A stretch of 64,000 nucleotides of DNA, from contig NC_089275.1 in the NCBI RefSeq assembly GCF_963678975.1, positions 22,381,977-22,445,976 of the forward strand, given 5' to 3'. The DNA comes from Dysidea avara. Taxonomy: Eukaryota > Porifera > Demospongiae > Dictyoceratida > Dysideidae. The translations under genes and the position numbers were made by a program. The notes below the pieces were generated by a model. The model worked only from the letters and a program-made list of their open reading frames with translations, was not told the origin of the DNA and ran no database searches. How positions within the stretch are numbered: the stretch's first letter is position 1; each line of letters starts with the position of its first letter. Shown one piece after another: positions 11,390-21,098 of the stretch.

Positions 11390-12492
11390 TTAAAGGGAGC
11401 AATTTAAATAATTAGGGGAAGGCACCCGACCCTCTGATAGTACAAGGCCAAGTGCCCTATGGCTGATGGGACAGCCACTGTGGGAGCGCGCCCCCCTAAG
11501 GCACGCAATCGCTGAGCGGAGCAACGAGAAGCTGATGCGACAACGCAGCCAAGACATCACGCTGCTGTAGGGAACTTCTCTCTTCAGGGACAGTAAGTAG
11601 GCTAGACGTTTGTAAAAGATGCTGGTACATCCACTGATTCCACCAAACGTTGAAAAGACTAATGGGGTAAATGAACCCATCTCAACCTCCCTAATCCTCT
11701 GTTCATATTTCCTACGTTTCTCCTTTTCAAATCTCCGATGCAATGAAGCCACTGGTGTAGCACGGTATGACGAAGCAGTTGGATTAAACACCTTAACATC
11801 AAAGAAAGCCCTTTGGTGGTGACCACCCCAGAACCCAACAGCTGAAACATCCAATCGTGCTCCATCCTCACGATTTGCAGTAGCGTATGTGAGTGTTTCA
11901 CCAGAGAGAGACTGTAAAGGGGGCTCAACACACACATCAGTACAGACTTCTGACAGGATGGCAGCAGTAAAATCCCTAAGTTCGTTGTGCCTAAGGGTGG
12001 GGTAGCCACCTGTAGGGCAGTTCATGGAGTGGTCCACAGAGAATCCTTGACCACAAACACACTGGGTTGGCAATCCAGATGGGAGCCACCCATAGCGTAA
12101 GCAGAGAGCATCACGGAAGGCACCCTTATGCAGAGCAAAACCATGCTCCTCTACAGGCAAAGCGGAAAGCCAAGAGGAGGCCCCTTTCTCACTAGACAGT
12201 GCCACAATCCTCTGCAGACCAACTGGTAATGATTGACACAAAGTGGCAGCGACCTCATCATGTGCTCGATGCTTCATTCGCACAACTTCACACTTAGCCG
12301 AGCGTTGGGCCTCCAAAGTGTCAATGCTAAATGTTAGCTCCTGCTGAACAATCAAAGCAACAAGCGCAGAGGTAATCTTCACAGAAGAATCAAACTCAGC
12401 ATCAGAATGAGATTTGGGATCACAGATACCAAGACCATCCAGTCTAACAGGTAAGGAAAAAAGAGCCCTCTCCACATCACTAATAGATCTCC
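11390..12492 (-). mobile_element. R2-like retroelement: zinc knuckle and PD-(D/E)XK nuclease end
   Basis: The 361-residue open frame is the C-terminal part of a polyprotein seen in sponge and cnidarian genomes. It starts with the post-RT region (SDVERALFSLPVRLDGLGI). A CCHC knuckle follows (CVCGQGFSVDHSMNC), then GGYPTLRHNELRD, then a restriction-enzyme-like nuclease (RLDVSAVGFWGG with AFFDVKVFNP, where D and DVK would be the metal-binding set). It closes with a conserved helical tail. This order matches R2-type non-LTR elements whose nuclease follows the RT. The RT itself is missing, being cut at about 12492. The frame is uninterrupted, so the fragment is fairly young. Clade assignment is tentative. 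Confidence 0.72.
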
Positions 12493-12499
12493 CAGTCAG

Positions 12500-12670
12500 T
12501 GAGAGATCTATTAGTGATGATCTATTAGATCTATTAGTATTAGTCAGTGAGAGATCTATTGTAATTGTAATTGCTATGTAGTTGCAAATGTGTTAAATTC
12601 TTTTTGTACAGATCAGGCTTTACAGGCTCCTTGAGCCTTCTTTACCTGTAATACTAATACTAATACTAAT
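12500..12670 (+). mobile_element. LINE 3' tail with a TACTAA-type end
   Basis: An AGATCTATTAGT-rich patch is followed by a small hairpin (AAGGCTC-type: CAGGCTCCTTGAGCCTTC) and a tail of ACTAAT repeats. Hairpin plus microsatellite is the usual 3' end of the LINEs in this window. No coding part remains. Confidence 0.5.
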
Positions 12671-12671
12671 A

Positions 12672-13282
12672 TGGGATCCATATCACCAAACCAACATAAA
12701 TCAAGTAGAGATGGTCCAACATAGAGCTGCTCGTTTTGTCACAGGTCAACCATGGAGACGAAATAATAGAGACAGCATCACTAACATCCTTGAAAACTTG
12801 CAATGGCCTACACTACAAGAACGTCGCAAATCAGCTAGACTAGTTTTACTATATAAAGTACTACATAATTTATAAATTATACCGAACTATTGTCTCCCAT
12901 TTAAATCTACTGTATTACGGACCCGACACTCACACAACTTTAAACTAGTACCTTACCAACCAAGAATTGATGTATATAAATATTCCTTCCTCCCAAGAAC
13001 TGTACCAGAATGGAATAGATTAGATGATGAGATTATTGAGACTGACTGTGTTGAAGAATTTAAGCAAAAATTAGCCCCTTTTATGTATATAGTTAAGTAA
13101 CTTATCGTAATTGTATATATTTTTATAGTTTATTATTGTAATTGTACATATGTATATAATTAAGTAACTTGTTGTAATTGTACATACTTATATAGTTAAG
13201 TAACTAATTGAAATTGTACACATGTAATTGCACATCAGCATTATACCCCTGGAGGGTCCTGCTGATTAACAATAAATACAAA
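12672..13282 (+). mobile_element. LINE D, C-terminal fragment
   Basis: The translation VEMVQHRAARFVTG... LQWPTLQERRKSARLVLLYK... RTRHSHNFKL... YKYSFLPRTVPEWNRLDDEII matches the thumb and C-terminal part of CR1/L2-like LINEs. One internal stop (TAA after KVLHNL) breaks it. The 3' UTR repeats GTAAGTAACTTRTTGTAATTGTA about three times. It then ends in a GGAGGGTCCTGCTGATTAACAATAAA tail. Confidence 0.75.
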
Positions 13283-13289
13283 ACAGCTC

Positions 13290-13549
13290 CATCAACATCG
13301 AATTATGATCCCAGTCAGTTCCACTGTATCGTATCAGAAAAGTTTCTTTCCGAATACTTTAAGAGAATGGAACACTTTACCTAACGATTTTATTGAAGAG
13401 CAATCCACAGAAAGTTTTACCAACCACCTTGTCATCACACAATAAATAATTTTATGTATGCATATATATGTTAAATGTTTGTTTTTTTTTGTAATTACCT
13501 GGGTCATTTATCAGCTGTGCTGTCTCGACCCAGTATATAATCATAATCA
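13290..13549 (+). mobile_element. LINE E, 3' fragment
   Basis: A short end of frame (SSTVSYQKSFFPNTLREWNTLPNDFIEEQS) is followed by a 3' UTR and a tail of ATAATC repeats (13530-13548). The C-terminal motif FFPNTLREWNTLP is typical of these LINEs. The insertion lies directly next to the 3' end of LINE G, tail to tail. Confidence 0.7.
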
Positions 13550-13878
13550 TAATCATATATCGTATTACAAAACTGATTCAGTGTAGGGGAGTTAATTACA
13601 GTAGGGAGGAGGGAGTTCCATAACTTTATAGTGGAAGGAAAAAGAAAATTTATATGAGTCTAGTTTGTAATTGGGTAAAGTATCCTCTTCTTATATCGTG
13701 TTCATAGGCGGTGGAGACAGGGGTGCCATGGCCCACCCACTTTTGTGGGACACCGTTCGCAAGAAAAGATCGAGATACTCTAATAGAACAGTCAGGATCT
13801 AGATACTCTAATAGAGCAGTCACAGCATTCAGAGAATCAATGTAGCAAATTACTTAGCTACGTATGTGTAGTTATAAA

Positions 13879-14187
13879 TCTAATCTAAAACAGCCAAGCT
13901 GTAAAAAAAGAGTGCGGCCCTCAAAAAGGCTATGGTGAAAAAAGATGTGAAATCCAACGTGGCTGGCTGTGATGGTAGGTTAATGGTAAAAATTTTACAA
14001 TTCAGGTGAATTTTGTGCCAAGACCAAGCGGCACCAAATTCATCTGAATTGTCATTATTAAAATTTTTACCATTAACCTACCATCACAGCCATTTCTTGG
14101 CCGCCACCTTGGATTTCACACCTTTTTTCACCATAGCCTTTTCAGGGCCGCACTATTTTTTTTACAGCTTGGCTGTTTTGGATTAGA
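13879..14187. repeat. Palindromic head of the Helitron-like element
   Basis: Over ~309 bp the two halves are near-perfect reverse complements: TCTAATC(T/C)AAAACAGCC outside, CTCAAAAAGGCTATGGTGAA, then GGCTGTGATGGTAGGTTAATGG, with the centre near AATTCAGGTGAATT. Further copies are at about 24590-24895, 28452-28776 and 37115-37434. It would form a very stable hairpin as single-stranded DNA or RNA. It could also be a separate MITE that became part of the element. Confidence 0.8.
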
Positions 14188-15891
14188 TTTCACTTCTATA
14201 CCCCATAGCCGGCCTATGGCCGGCTTTGGGACTTTTTAAACCTATCTTTTTTTCTTTACCACATGAAGAAAAAAATATGAAGCAGATGTACTTTAAATAT
14301 TTCTGATTTTATCAGTAAATGTACAAATTATATATATAATACATATATTTATTACAGAACTCTCCATGGTGGTTTCTTTGTAACTGAATACTCTACAAGG
14401 TGACATCTTCTAGCTTCTCTCTCTACAGGGTGATTTATTTGTAGCTGAACTATCTAACTTCTTCTAGCTGATCTCTCTACAGGGTGATTTATTTGTAGCT
14501 GAACTATCTACAAGATAACTTCTTCTAGCTGATCTCTCTACAGGGTGATTTGTTTGTAGCTGAATTCTGTACAGGTGATTTGTTTGCAGCTGAACTCTTT
14601 ACAGAATAGTTTCTTTGTAGCTGAAATCTCTACATGGTGGTCTCTTTGTACTCTCTACAAGGTGATTTCTTCTAGCTGATCTCTCTACAGGGTGATTTGT
14701 TTGTAGCTGAATTCTCTACATGGTGGTTTCTTTGTAACTGAACTCTCTACTAAGTAACTTCTTCTAGCTGATCTTTCTACAGGGTGATTTGTTTGTAGCT
14801 GAATTCTGTATAGGTGATTTGTTTGCAGCTGAGTTCTTTACGGAATGGTTTCTTTGTAGCTGAACTCTCTACGAGGTAACTTCTTCTAGCTGATGTCTCT
14901 ACAAGGTCACTAGTTTATAGCTGAACTCTCTACATGGTGGTTTCTTTGTAACTGAACTCTCTACAAGGTGACTTATTCTAGCTGATCTTTCTACAGGGTG
15001 ATTTGTTTGTAGCTGAACTCTCTATGGGGTGACTTGTTTCTAGTTGATCTCTCTACAGGGTGAACTTGTTTCCGGCTGAACTCTCTACAGATGATTTGTT
15101 TGCAGCTGAACTCTCTACAAGGCGATTTCTTCTAGCTGATCTCTCTACAGGGTAATCTGTTCATAGCTGAACTTTCTACAGGATGATTTGTTTGCAGCTG
15201 AACTCTTTATATGATGGTTTCTTTGTAGCTGAGCTCTGTACAAGGTAACTTCTTCTAGCTGATCTCTCTATAGGGTGACTTGTTTGTAGCTGAAATATCT
15301 GCAGGGTGATTTGTTTGTAGTTGAAATCTCTACAAGGTGATCATTCTAGCTGATCTCTCTACAGGATGACTTTTTCTAGCTGAACTCTCTACAAGGTGAT
15401 CTGTTCATAGCTGCACTCTCTACAGGGTGATATGTTTGCAGCTGAACTCTCTACATGGTGGTTCCTTTGTAACTAAACTCTCTATAAGGTGATGTCTTGT
15501 AGCTGATCTCTCTACTGGATGACTTGTTTCTAGCTGATCTCTCTATAGAGTTATAACTTTCTCTATAGAGTTATAACATGTTTGTACAGCTGAACTCTTT
15601 ACAGAGTGGTTTTTTTGATTGGTTGCTGAACTCTCCAGCTACACGGTGACTTGTTTGTACTACAGAGTGACTTGTTTGTAGCTGAAGTCTCTACAGAGTG
15701 ATTACTTGTAGCTGAACATTGCATAAAGTAACGTGTTTGTAGCTGATCTAGATGAACTCTCTACTGGGTAGCTATTTTGTAGCTGAACCCTTTATGCAGT
15801 GACTTGTTTGTAGCTGAATTCTCTACAGAGTGACTTGTTGTCTCTACAAGGTGACTTGTTTATCGCTGAATTCTCTTCAGTGTGACTTATA

Positions 15892-17740
15892 AGTACCTGG
15901 ACCAGATGGATGGCCAACGGAGGTTTACAAACAGTGTGCAGATCAGTTATGTGTCCCTCTGTCTATCCTTTTTAACAAATCTTTAGAAAGTAGTGTACTA
16001 CCAGATGATTGGAAAATTGGTTACATAACACCTATATACAAGAAGGGTAACAAGACTAAACTAGATAATTATTGTCCTGTTTGTCTAACGTCTATTGTCA
16101 TTAAAATATTTGAATCTATTATAAAGGATATTCTGTCCAATTTCCTCTCCGACAATAACTTACTCTCACCTAATCAGCATGGGTTTGTTCCTAGAAGATC
16201 ATGTTGTACTCAACTACTACATGCTTTAAATGATTGGACCTTATCACTCGATGAACGTCTCTCTACTGATGTAGTTTATTTTGATTTCTCAAAAGCATTT
16301 GACAGCGTCCCACATACTAGACTTTTATTGAAACTTCAAGCATATGGAATTAACGGTCAACTTTTGAGCTGGTTCAAAAGTTTTCTTACGGGTCGACGTC
16401 AATGTGTTAAAATTAATGGTGTTTTGTCATCTTGGGTACAGGTTTCCAGCGGTGTCCCACAAGGTTCAATACTTGCACTACCAGAGACATGTCCATGAAA
16501 ACACAATGAAAACCTCATGAAATGTTAAATTTCATTGGTTGGTACCAATGAAATTTATTTTCATAGGACAACCACCTATGAAAATTCCATGAAATCGCTT
16601 TTTCATAGGATTTTCATTGGTGTTTTTCATAGGGTTTTCATAGATTTGTCCTATGAAAATGCCATGAAAATCAAATTTCATTGGTACCAACCAATGAAAT
16701 TTAACAATTCATAGGTTGGGCTTGTTTTTTCATAGGAGATTCATGTACATGTCTCTGGTAGTGTTGGTCCATTATTGTTTTCTCTATATGTTAACGAACT
16801 GCCATCACTTGTCTCCAGTCAGTTACTGATGTTTGCAGAAGATATAAAGCTCTATCATACCATCCATTCTTCTGAAGACTGCCTTGTACTGCAAAATGAC
16901 ATAAATATCTTGCTTGACTGGTCAAAACATTGGTTATTATCTTTTAATATTTTAAAATGCAAGGTCTTACATATTGGTAATGCTCCATACACCAGCAATT
17001 ATACTATAGCAGGAATCCAGCTGGAGCTATTGGATAACATTCGAGATCTTGGCATACAAATTGACTCAAAATTAAAATTTCACATTCACACAGATATGGT
17101 AGTTAAAAAGGCCTACCGGATTCTAGGTCTCATCTGTAAATCATTTGAGTGTAAGGACTCTGATGTCATGGTAAAACTATATAAAACACTTGTCCGCCCA
17201 ATTGTTGAATATAACAATGTCATATGGGGACCTTCTTACACACTTGACAATCAAAAACTTGAAAGAATGCAGCGTAAAGCAACCAGAATGATTCCATCTA
17301 TCAACCATTTATCATACTACGACAGATTAAGACATCTAAACATACCATCTTTACAACACCGTAGACGAAGGGGTGATTTGTTATATTTGTACCAAATTCT
17401 CAAAGGCAGTTATGATATAGAAAATCATTTATATACCCCATCCACTTCTACTGTAACAAGAGGTCACACAAGGAAATTATTCAAACATCACACTAATTCG
17501 TATACAATATCTAATTTTTATAGTAACAGAGTAATCGATGACTGGAATTCATTACCCCAATCTATTGTTGATTCTCCCTCTGTCAATGATTTTAAAACAC
17601 TGCTGGACAGACACTACAGTAATTGCTTATTTGATTTTGTATAGTAATTAGAATAGCTAAGTACATAATAATTATTAATTTTGTTTATGGATGTACAGGC
17701 ATAAGCCTTTATCCTTAAAATACAAAAACAAACAAATATA
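15892..17740 (+). mobile_element. LINE F, CR1/L2-like RT inserted in the minisatellite
   Basis: The frame starts at PGPDGWP and runs through KKGNKTKLDNY, PNQHGFVPRRSC, VVYFDFSKAFDSVPH and SGVPQGSI up to an inserted MITE. It resumes at GPLLFSLYVNELP (16775) and runs open to 17644 (IDDWNSLPQSIVDSP). The active site reads FAED instead of FADD, a change of a catalytic aspartate expected to weaken or kill RT activity. The endonuclease half is absent. The 3' end carries a GGCATAAGCCTTTATCC hairpin. Minisatellite lies on both sides, so the LINE jumped into the array. Confidence 0.87.
16476..16763. mobile_element. CACTA-type MITE inside LINE F
   Basis: The inverted ends begin CACTACCAGAGACATGT, and TTG is duplicated at 16473-16475 and 16764-16766. 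Removing it and one TTG restores LINE F across QGSI-LGPLLF. CACTA ends with a 3-bp duplication fit the EnSpm/CACTA superfamily. The 288-bp interior is a compound palindrome of TTTCATTGGT and CCTATGAAAA blocks. It is non-coding. Confidence 0.82.
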
Positions 17741-18253
17741 ATGTTCTGAATCTCTACAGCAACATATTTGTAGCTGAATTCTCTACAGGATGACTTGCTT
17801 GTAGCTGAATTGTCTATAAGATTAACTGTTTGTAGCTGAACTCCCTACAGAATAAATTGCAATGTCATATAATTCTGTAATGGAGTAAGTTATAAACGTA
17901 GCTGAATGCTCTATTAGGGTGACTGTTCTATTAGAGTATCTCGATCTCGCATATACTACACGTAGTTGGCTTTGGAATCATAACTCAGTGGTTTGTAATC
18001 CGATTCTTCTGTACTACAGCAAGGAATTTCTATGGTAATTATTCCAGCTACACACCGATTTTCAGCTTACTGCTCTAAGCGGTCTGCCTGGTAGGCGTGA
18101 AAACTAATAGTTTTTTATTCATAAAAATCGATCGCGTAATTGTGACACAGGTTGGGTTTTGTGTCATATCTCGATGGCCTTTAACTGGATTCCTTTCTAA
18201 CCACAAAAAGGCACTCCTACGATAGTTACTCCATCTACATAGAAATCTTCAGC

Positions 18254-18726
18254 TCATTCCTTCAAGCGGTTTACCCTGTGGGCGTGACAGACCTTCGACC
18301 TTATTTTACGCAAATAATTGGTCATAACTCCGTGAATGTACATCGGATCCCTACCAAACTTGGTACTGAGATTCGCCTTAATGAGCCCTTTAAGTATACC
18401 AAATTTCAGCCCGATTGGAGCACGAATTCGCGTTTTATGGTGGATTTTGAAAAGTGTACGAAAAGAAGTAGAAGAAGAAAAAACGAAGAAAAAAACCCAA
18501 ACTTTGGTCGCTTGTATCTCGGAAATGGCTGGAGCGATTTTCTTCAAATTTGGAATGTGGACTCCCCTACCTAGCCGGCACTTATGCAGCAACTTTGGTT
18601 TCAATCGGATAAGGAATCACGGAGCTACAAAGGTGTGAAAATCGCGTTTACTTTCTTCCTGTAAATATACTCACGGTGTGGCGCGCCGGCTTCTTGGGCC
18701 GTACGACACACTACCGTGTGTTTTGA
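18254..18726 (+). other. Tail region of the Helitron-like element, no gene
   Basis: Overlapping open frames here look protein-like, but the same sequence recurs in the tails of the other copies (25329-26480, 30400-31200, 37435-38220) with changes that ignore codon positions. It is therefore treated as conserved non-coding transposon sequence. The 3' hairpin lies at 18703-18718. Confidence 0.6.
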
Positions 18727-19782
18727 TAAGGAGATATAATTGTTGGAGAGCAGCTATTGTCAGCAGGCTGTGACTTTTTTTTTTGGTCTTCAACTTACAG
18801 CTGGCCTGGCCCCCTCACTCTTTGGCCTGTTCCACTGCCCCTGATCATGTTGATTGGGGATCAGTGAGTTGGAGGGAATGTGTAAGTTTCTAATGATTAT
18901 TTTATACATAATAATGAGTTTGGTTATGTTCCTTCTGGTTTGGAGGCTCTAATGACTCTAGCATGTTGGTCACACTGGAGTATGGCTGCATGTCTTAGTA
19001 CAGCTTCTAGTCTCTGAATGTTAACATTAGTGTGGGGGGCCCATACAGAGGAAGCATATTCAAGGATTGGACAAACCATTGACTTGAAACATAATTATTG
19101 CTTTAATATTTGAAGGACTTTGTCTTAGATTATGATGCAGGAAACCACTTACTTGGGAAGTTTTATGAGCAACAGGCTGTATGTGGTTGTTCGACGTAAG
19201 CTTACTGTCAATTAATACTCCAAGTAGGCATGCGCACATTATGCCGGAATAATTTTTGGAATAATCGGTAGTAAAAGAATCAGGAATAATTCTAGAATAA
19301 TAGGGTGATCTTCCAGAATAATTAATTAGAATTCACACATTTTTCATGTGGTATCGCAGAAAAATTCGTAAAGGAACATCCACAATCACTGCTAGCACAA
19401 TATCGGGCAAAAAGATCGAGATACTCTATAATAGATAGGGTCCGTAACGCGAAAAATCGATATCCTCCAATCAACTACCTAACTATTGTCATGTGTTAGG
19501 CTAAGTGTAACTTGAATAACACCAGCGTGGCAGCCAAGTTTGTCACTTTCTTCTGGTAGAAAACGATACAAATGTCTTAAAATCACGTGATTTTTCGCTG
19601 CAGCGGTTCGTAGGGTTCTTCGTATGCCACGATATTCACTCTCAACATTGTTCAAGTAGTCTATCATCAACTCAAAGTATTGGTTTGATTTTATTAGTCA
19701 GTTTCTGGTGGCAGCACGATCTGTGCAGCTTTTTGACAACAGACAAAATGTTTCTTCCTCTGGAGCACAGGACAAGCAGAGC

Positions 19783-20111
19783 CAGGGGCGGATCCAGAGT
19801 CTGGAAAGAGGGGGGACACCTTGCTGAAAAAAAGTTGAAGAGCAAAAAAAAAAATAAATAAAAAAAAATAATAAAAGGTCACAACAATAATAGCTAGTTA
19901 TCCTTTAACAAATATATTATATCACGTATGTTATGTAAAATAAAATCCTATTTATAGCTTCCTAAGTAAGCTACACTTCCCCATGAACACTGTGACTGCT
20001 TTATTAGAGTGATTGGTGATTGACTGCTCTATTAGAGTATCTTGATCTTATATACATTTTTTTAAGGGAGGGAGGGGCACGTGCCCCTGTGCCCCCCTGG
20101 ATCCGCCCCTG
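19783..20111. mobile_element. MITE CAGGGGCGGATCC, 5-bp duplication
   Basis: The inverted ends are CAGGGGCGGATCCAG and CAGGGGCGGATCCAGG, flanked by AGAGC on both sides. The MULE's right arm (around 23490) preserves the empty site, GACAAGCAGAGCAGCAACTG. This proves the insertion and fixes the duplication at 5 bp. The interior has poly-A and poly-T tracts and a double cassette at 19991-20047. It is non-coding. Confidence 0.85.
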
Positions 20112-21098
20112 AGAGCAGCAACTGCGCCGTGGGTCAGCAATGACCAGTACTAGGTAAAGCACCTGCATGCGGAGTATGGTTATAATTGAAGCTTGTTAGC
20201 CATCTGGCTAAGCCATCTATATTATTTATTATTCATTAATAAGGCTAAACAGCCTTTTATAATAATAATAATAATATAGATTTAATATACATACCTCCAT
20301 AAGTGGAGTATAATCGTACATATATATATATATCCTGTTATACATCTGATCAACAGATAAAAAGTACAAGTATGCTGAAATTCGACCAAAATGACGCGAT
20401 TTTTGCAAACAAATACCAGAATGGTTGATACATCAGTGAGAAAGTCTCCAACAGCAAGGATACGAAGCTTATAAGCACCTAACAATACGGCTATCTCGCC
20501 CAGTAAACGCATAGAGTAATCTAATGCCTGAACCATTAAATTTCATCTAACTAAAATCCTATGGCAGCATTTTATAAGAAACTTCGATCCAGACAACCAG
20601 CATAGTTTCCATTTTACATGTCCTTGTAGCATCTGCTCCAAACATCCCAAGCCACCTAACTTTGATACATTTAGCAGCTAATTGTAATTATATAAGTAAT
20701 GATAAGTACTTAATTTAAGTTATGGGATCTGGTACTTACCAGATTACCTTTAGTGCAATTGTATACAAACTCACTTTTATTGTTGTACAACCATGCACAC
20801 CTGTAACATTGCACTATAAAGCTAAAAAAAAAAGCACTCACGTGATCGAAATTCAAATCGCCGAAATACCCATGAAATCGCTTTCATTTCTGAATAGGAA
20901 CCATGCAGTGTGCTCCTTTTGTAAATATTTGTTTAATTGTTCACTCAGGCGTGGTCTGGGCCAGCGCAGGTGTGTTTTGTGCTGTGATGGCATCGTAGGA
21001 AGAGTCTTAGACTGTTGGGCTAATCGAGATGCTGAACCTAATGCACACGAACTGGTTGTCACTTGATTCCAAGCGATTTTAAGGTCATTGGAATAGAT

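Larger units (their letters stand above)
14360..17880 (+). repeat. ~31-bp minisatellite array (interrupted by LINE F)
   Basis: Units of 30-31 bp follow GCTGAWCTCTCTACA plus GGGTGATTTGTTTGTA and its variants. Three unit types alternate: CAGGGTGATTTGTTTGTA, CATGGTGGTTTCTTTGTA and CAAGGTAACTTCTTCTA. This gives a loose ~93-bp higher order. The array resumes after LINE F at 17741-17880. Units differ by point changes, so homogenisation is incomplete. Confidence 0.85.
13879..18726 (+). mobile_element. Helitron-like non-autonomous element, copy 1
   Basis: The 5' end is TCTAATCTAAAACAGCC after an A. The 3' end is a hairpin (ACACACTACCGTGTGT) followed by TTTTGA, then T. Rejoining the flanks gives TTATAAA/TAAGGAG inside the host MITE, so insertion was between A and T with no duplication, as Helitrons do. 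Order of parts: palindromic head (13879-14187), linker with GCCGGCCTATGGCCGGC, ~31-bp minisatellite core (14360-17880, interrupted by LINE F), and a ~0.8-kb tail region ending in the hairpin. The terminal TTGA is close to, but not, the usual CTRR. No Rep/helicase is encoded, so it would depend on another element. Three related copies follow downstream. Confidence 0.7.
13703..18843. mobile_element. hAT-type MITE split by a Helitron-like element
   Basis: The left end is CATAGGCGGTGGAGACAGG and the inverted right end CAGGGGCAGTGGAACAGG. The flanks are ATCGTGTT (13695-13702) and ATCATGTT (18844-18851), an 8-bp duplication with one change. The two halves (13703-13878 and 18727-18843) resemble the complete MITE at 51092-51441, including the double cassette and a GGTCTTCAACTTACA stretch. 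Own length is about 293 bp. Confidence 0.75.

Noticed and set aside
13879-14187. Palindromic head as an independent MITE
   Set aside because: Not excluded, but in all copies where the junction remains it is joined to the same linker, and the empty site of copy 1 needs the head as the outer end.
14360-15890. CRISPR-like array
   Set aside because: Repeats are directly joined ~31-bp units without spacers, in an animal-type genome, within a transposon. It is a minisatellite.
18254-18640. Overlapping open frames of about 100 residues on both strands
   Set aside because: The stretch belongs to the tail of the Helitron-like family. Other copies break these frames freely, so no protein is supported.
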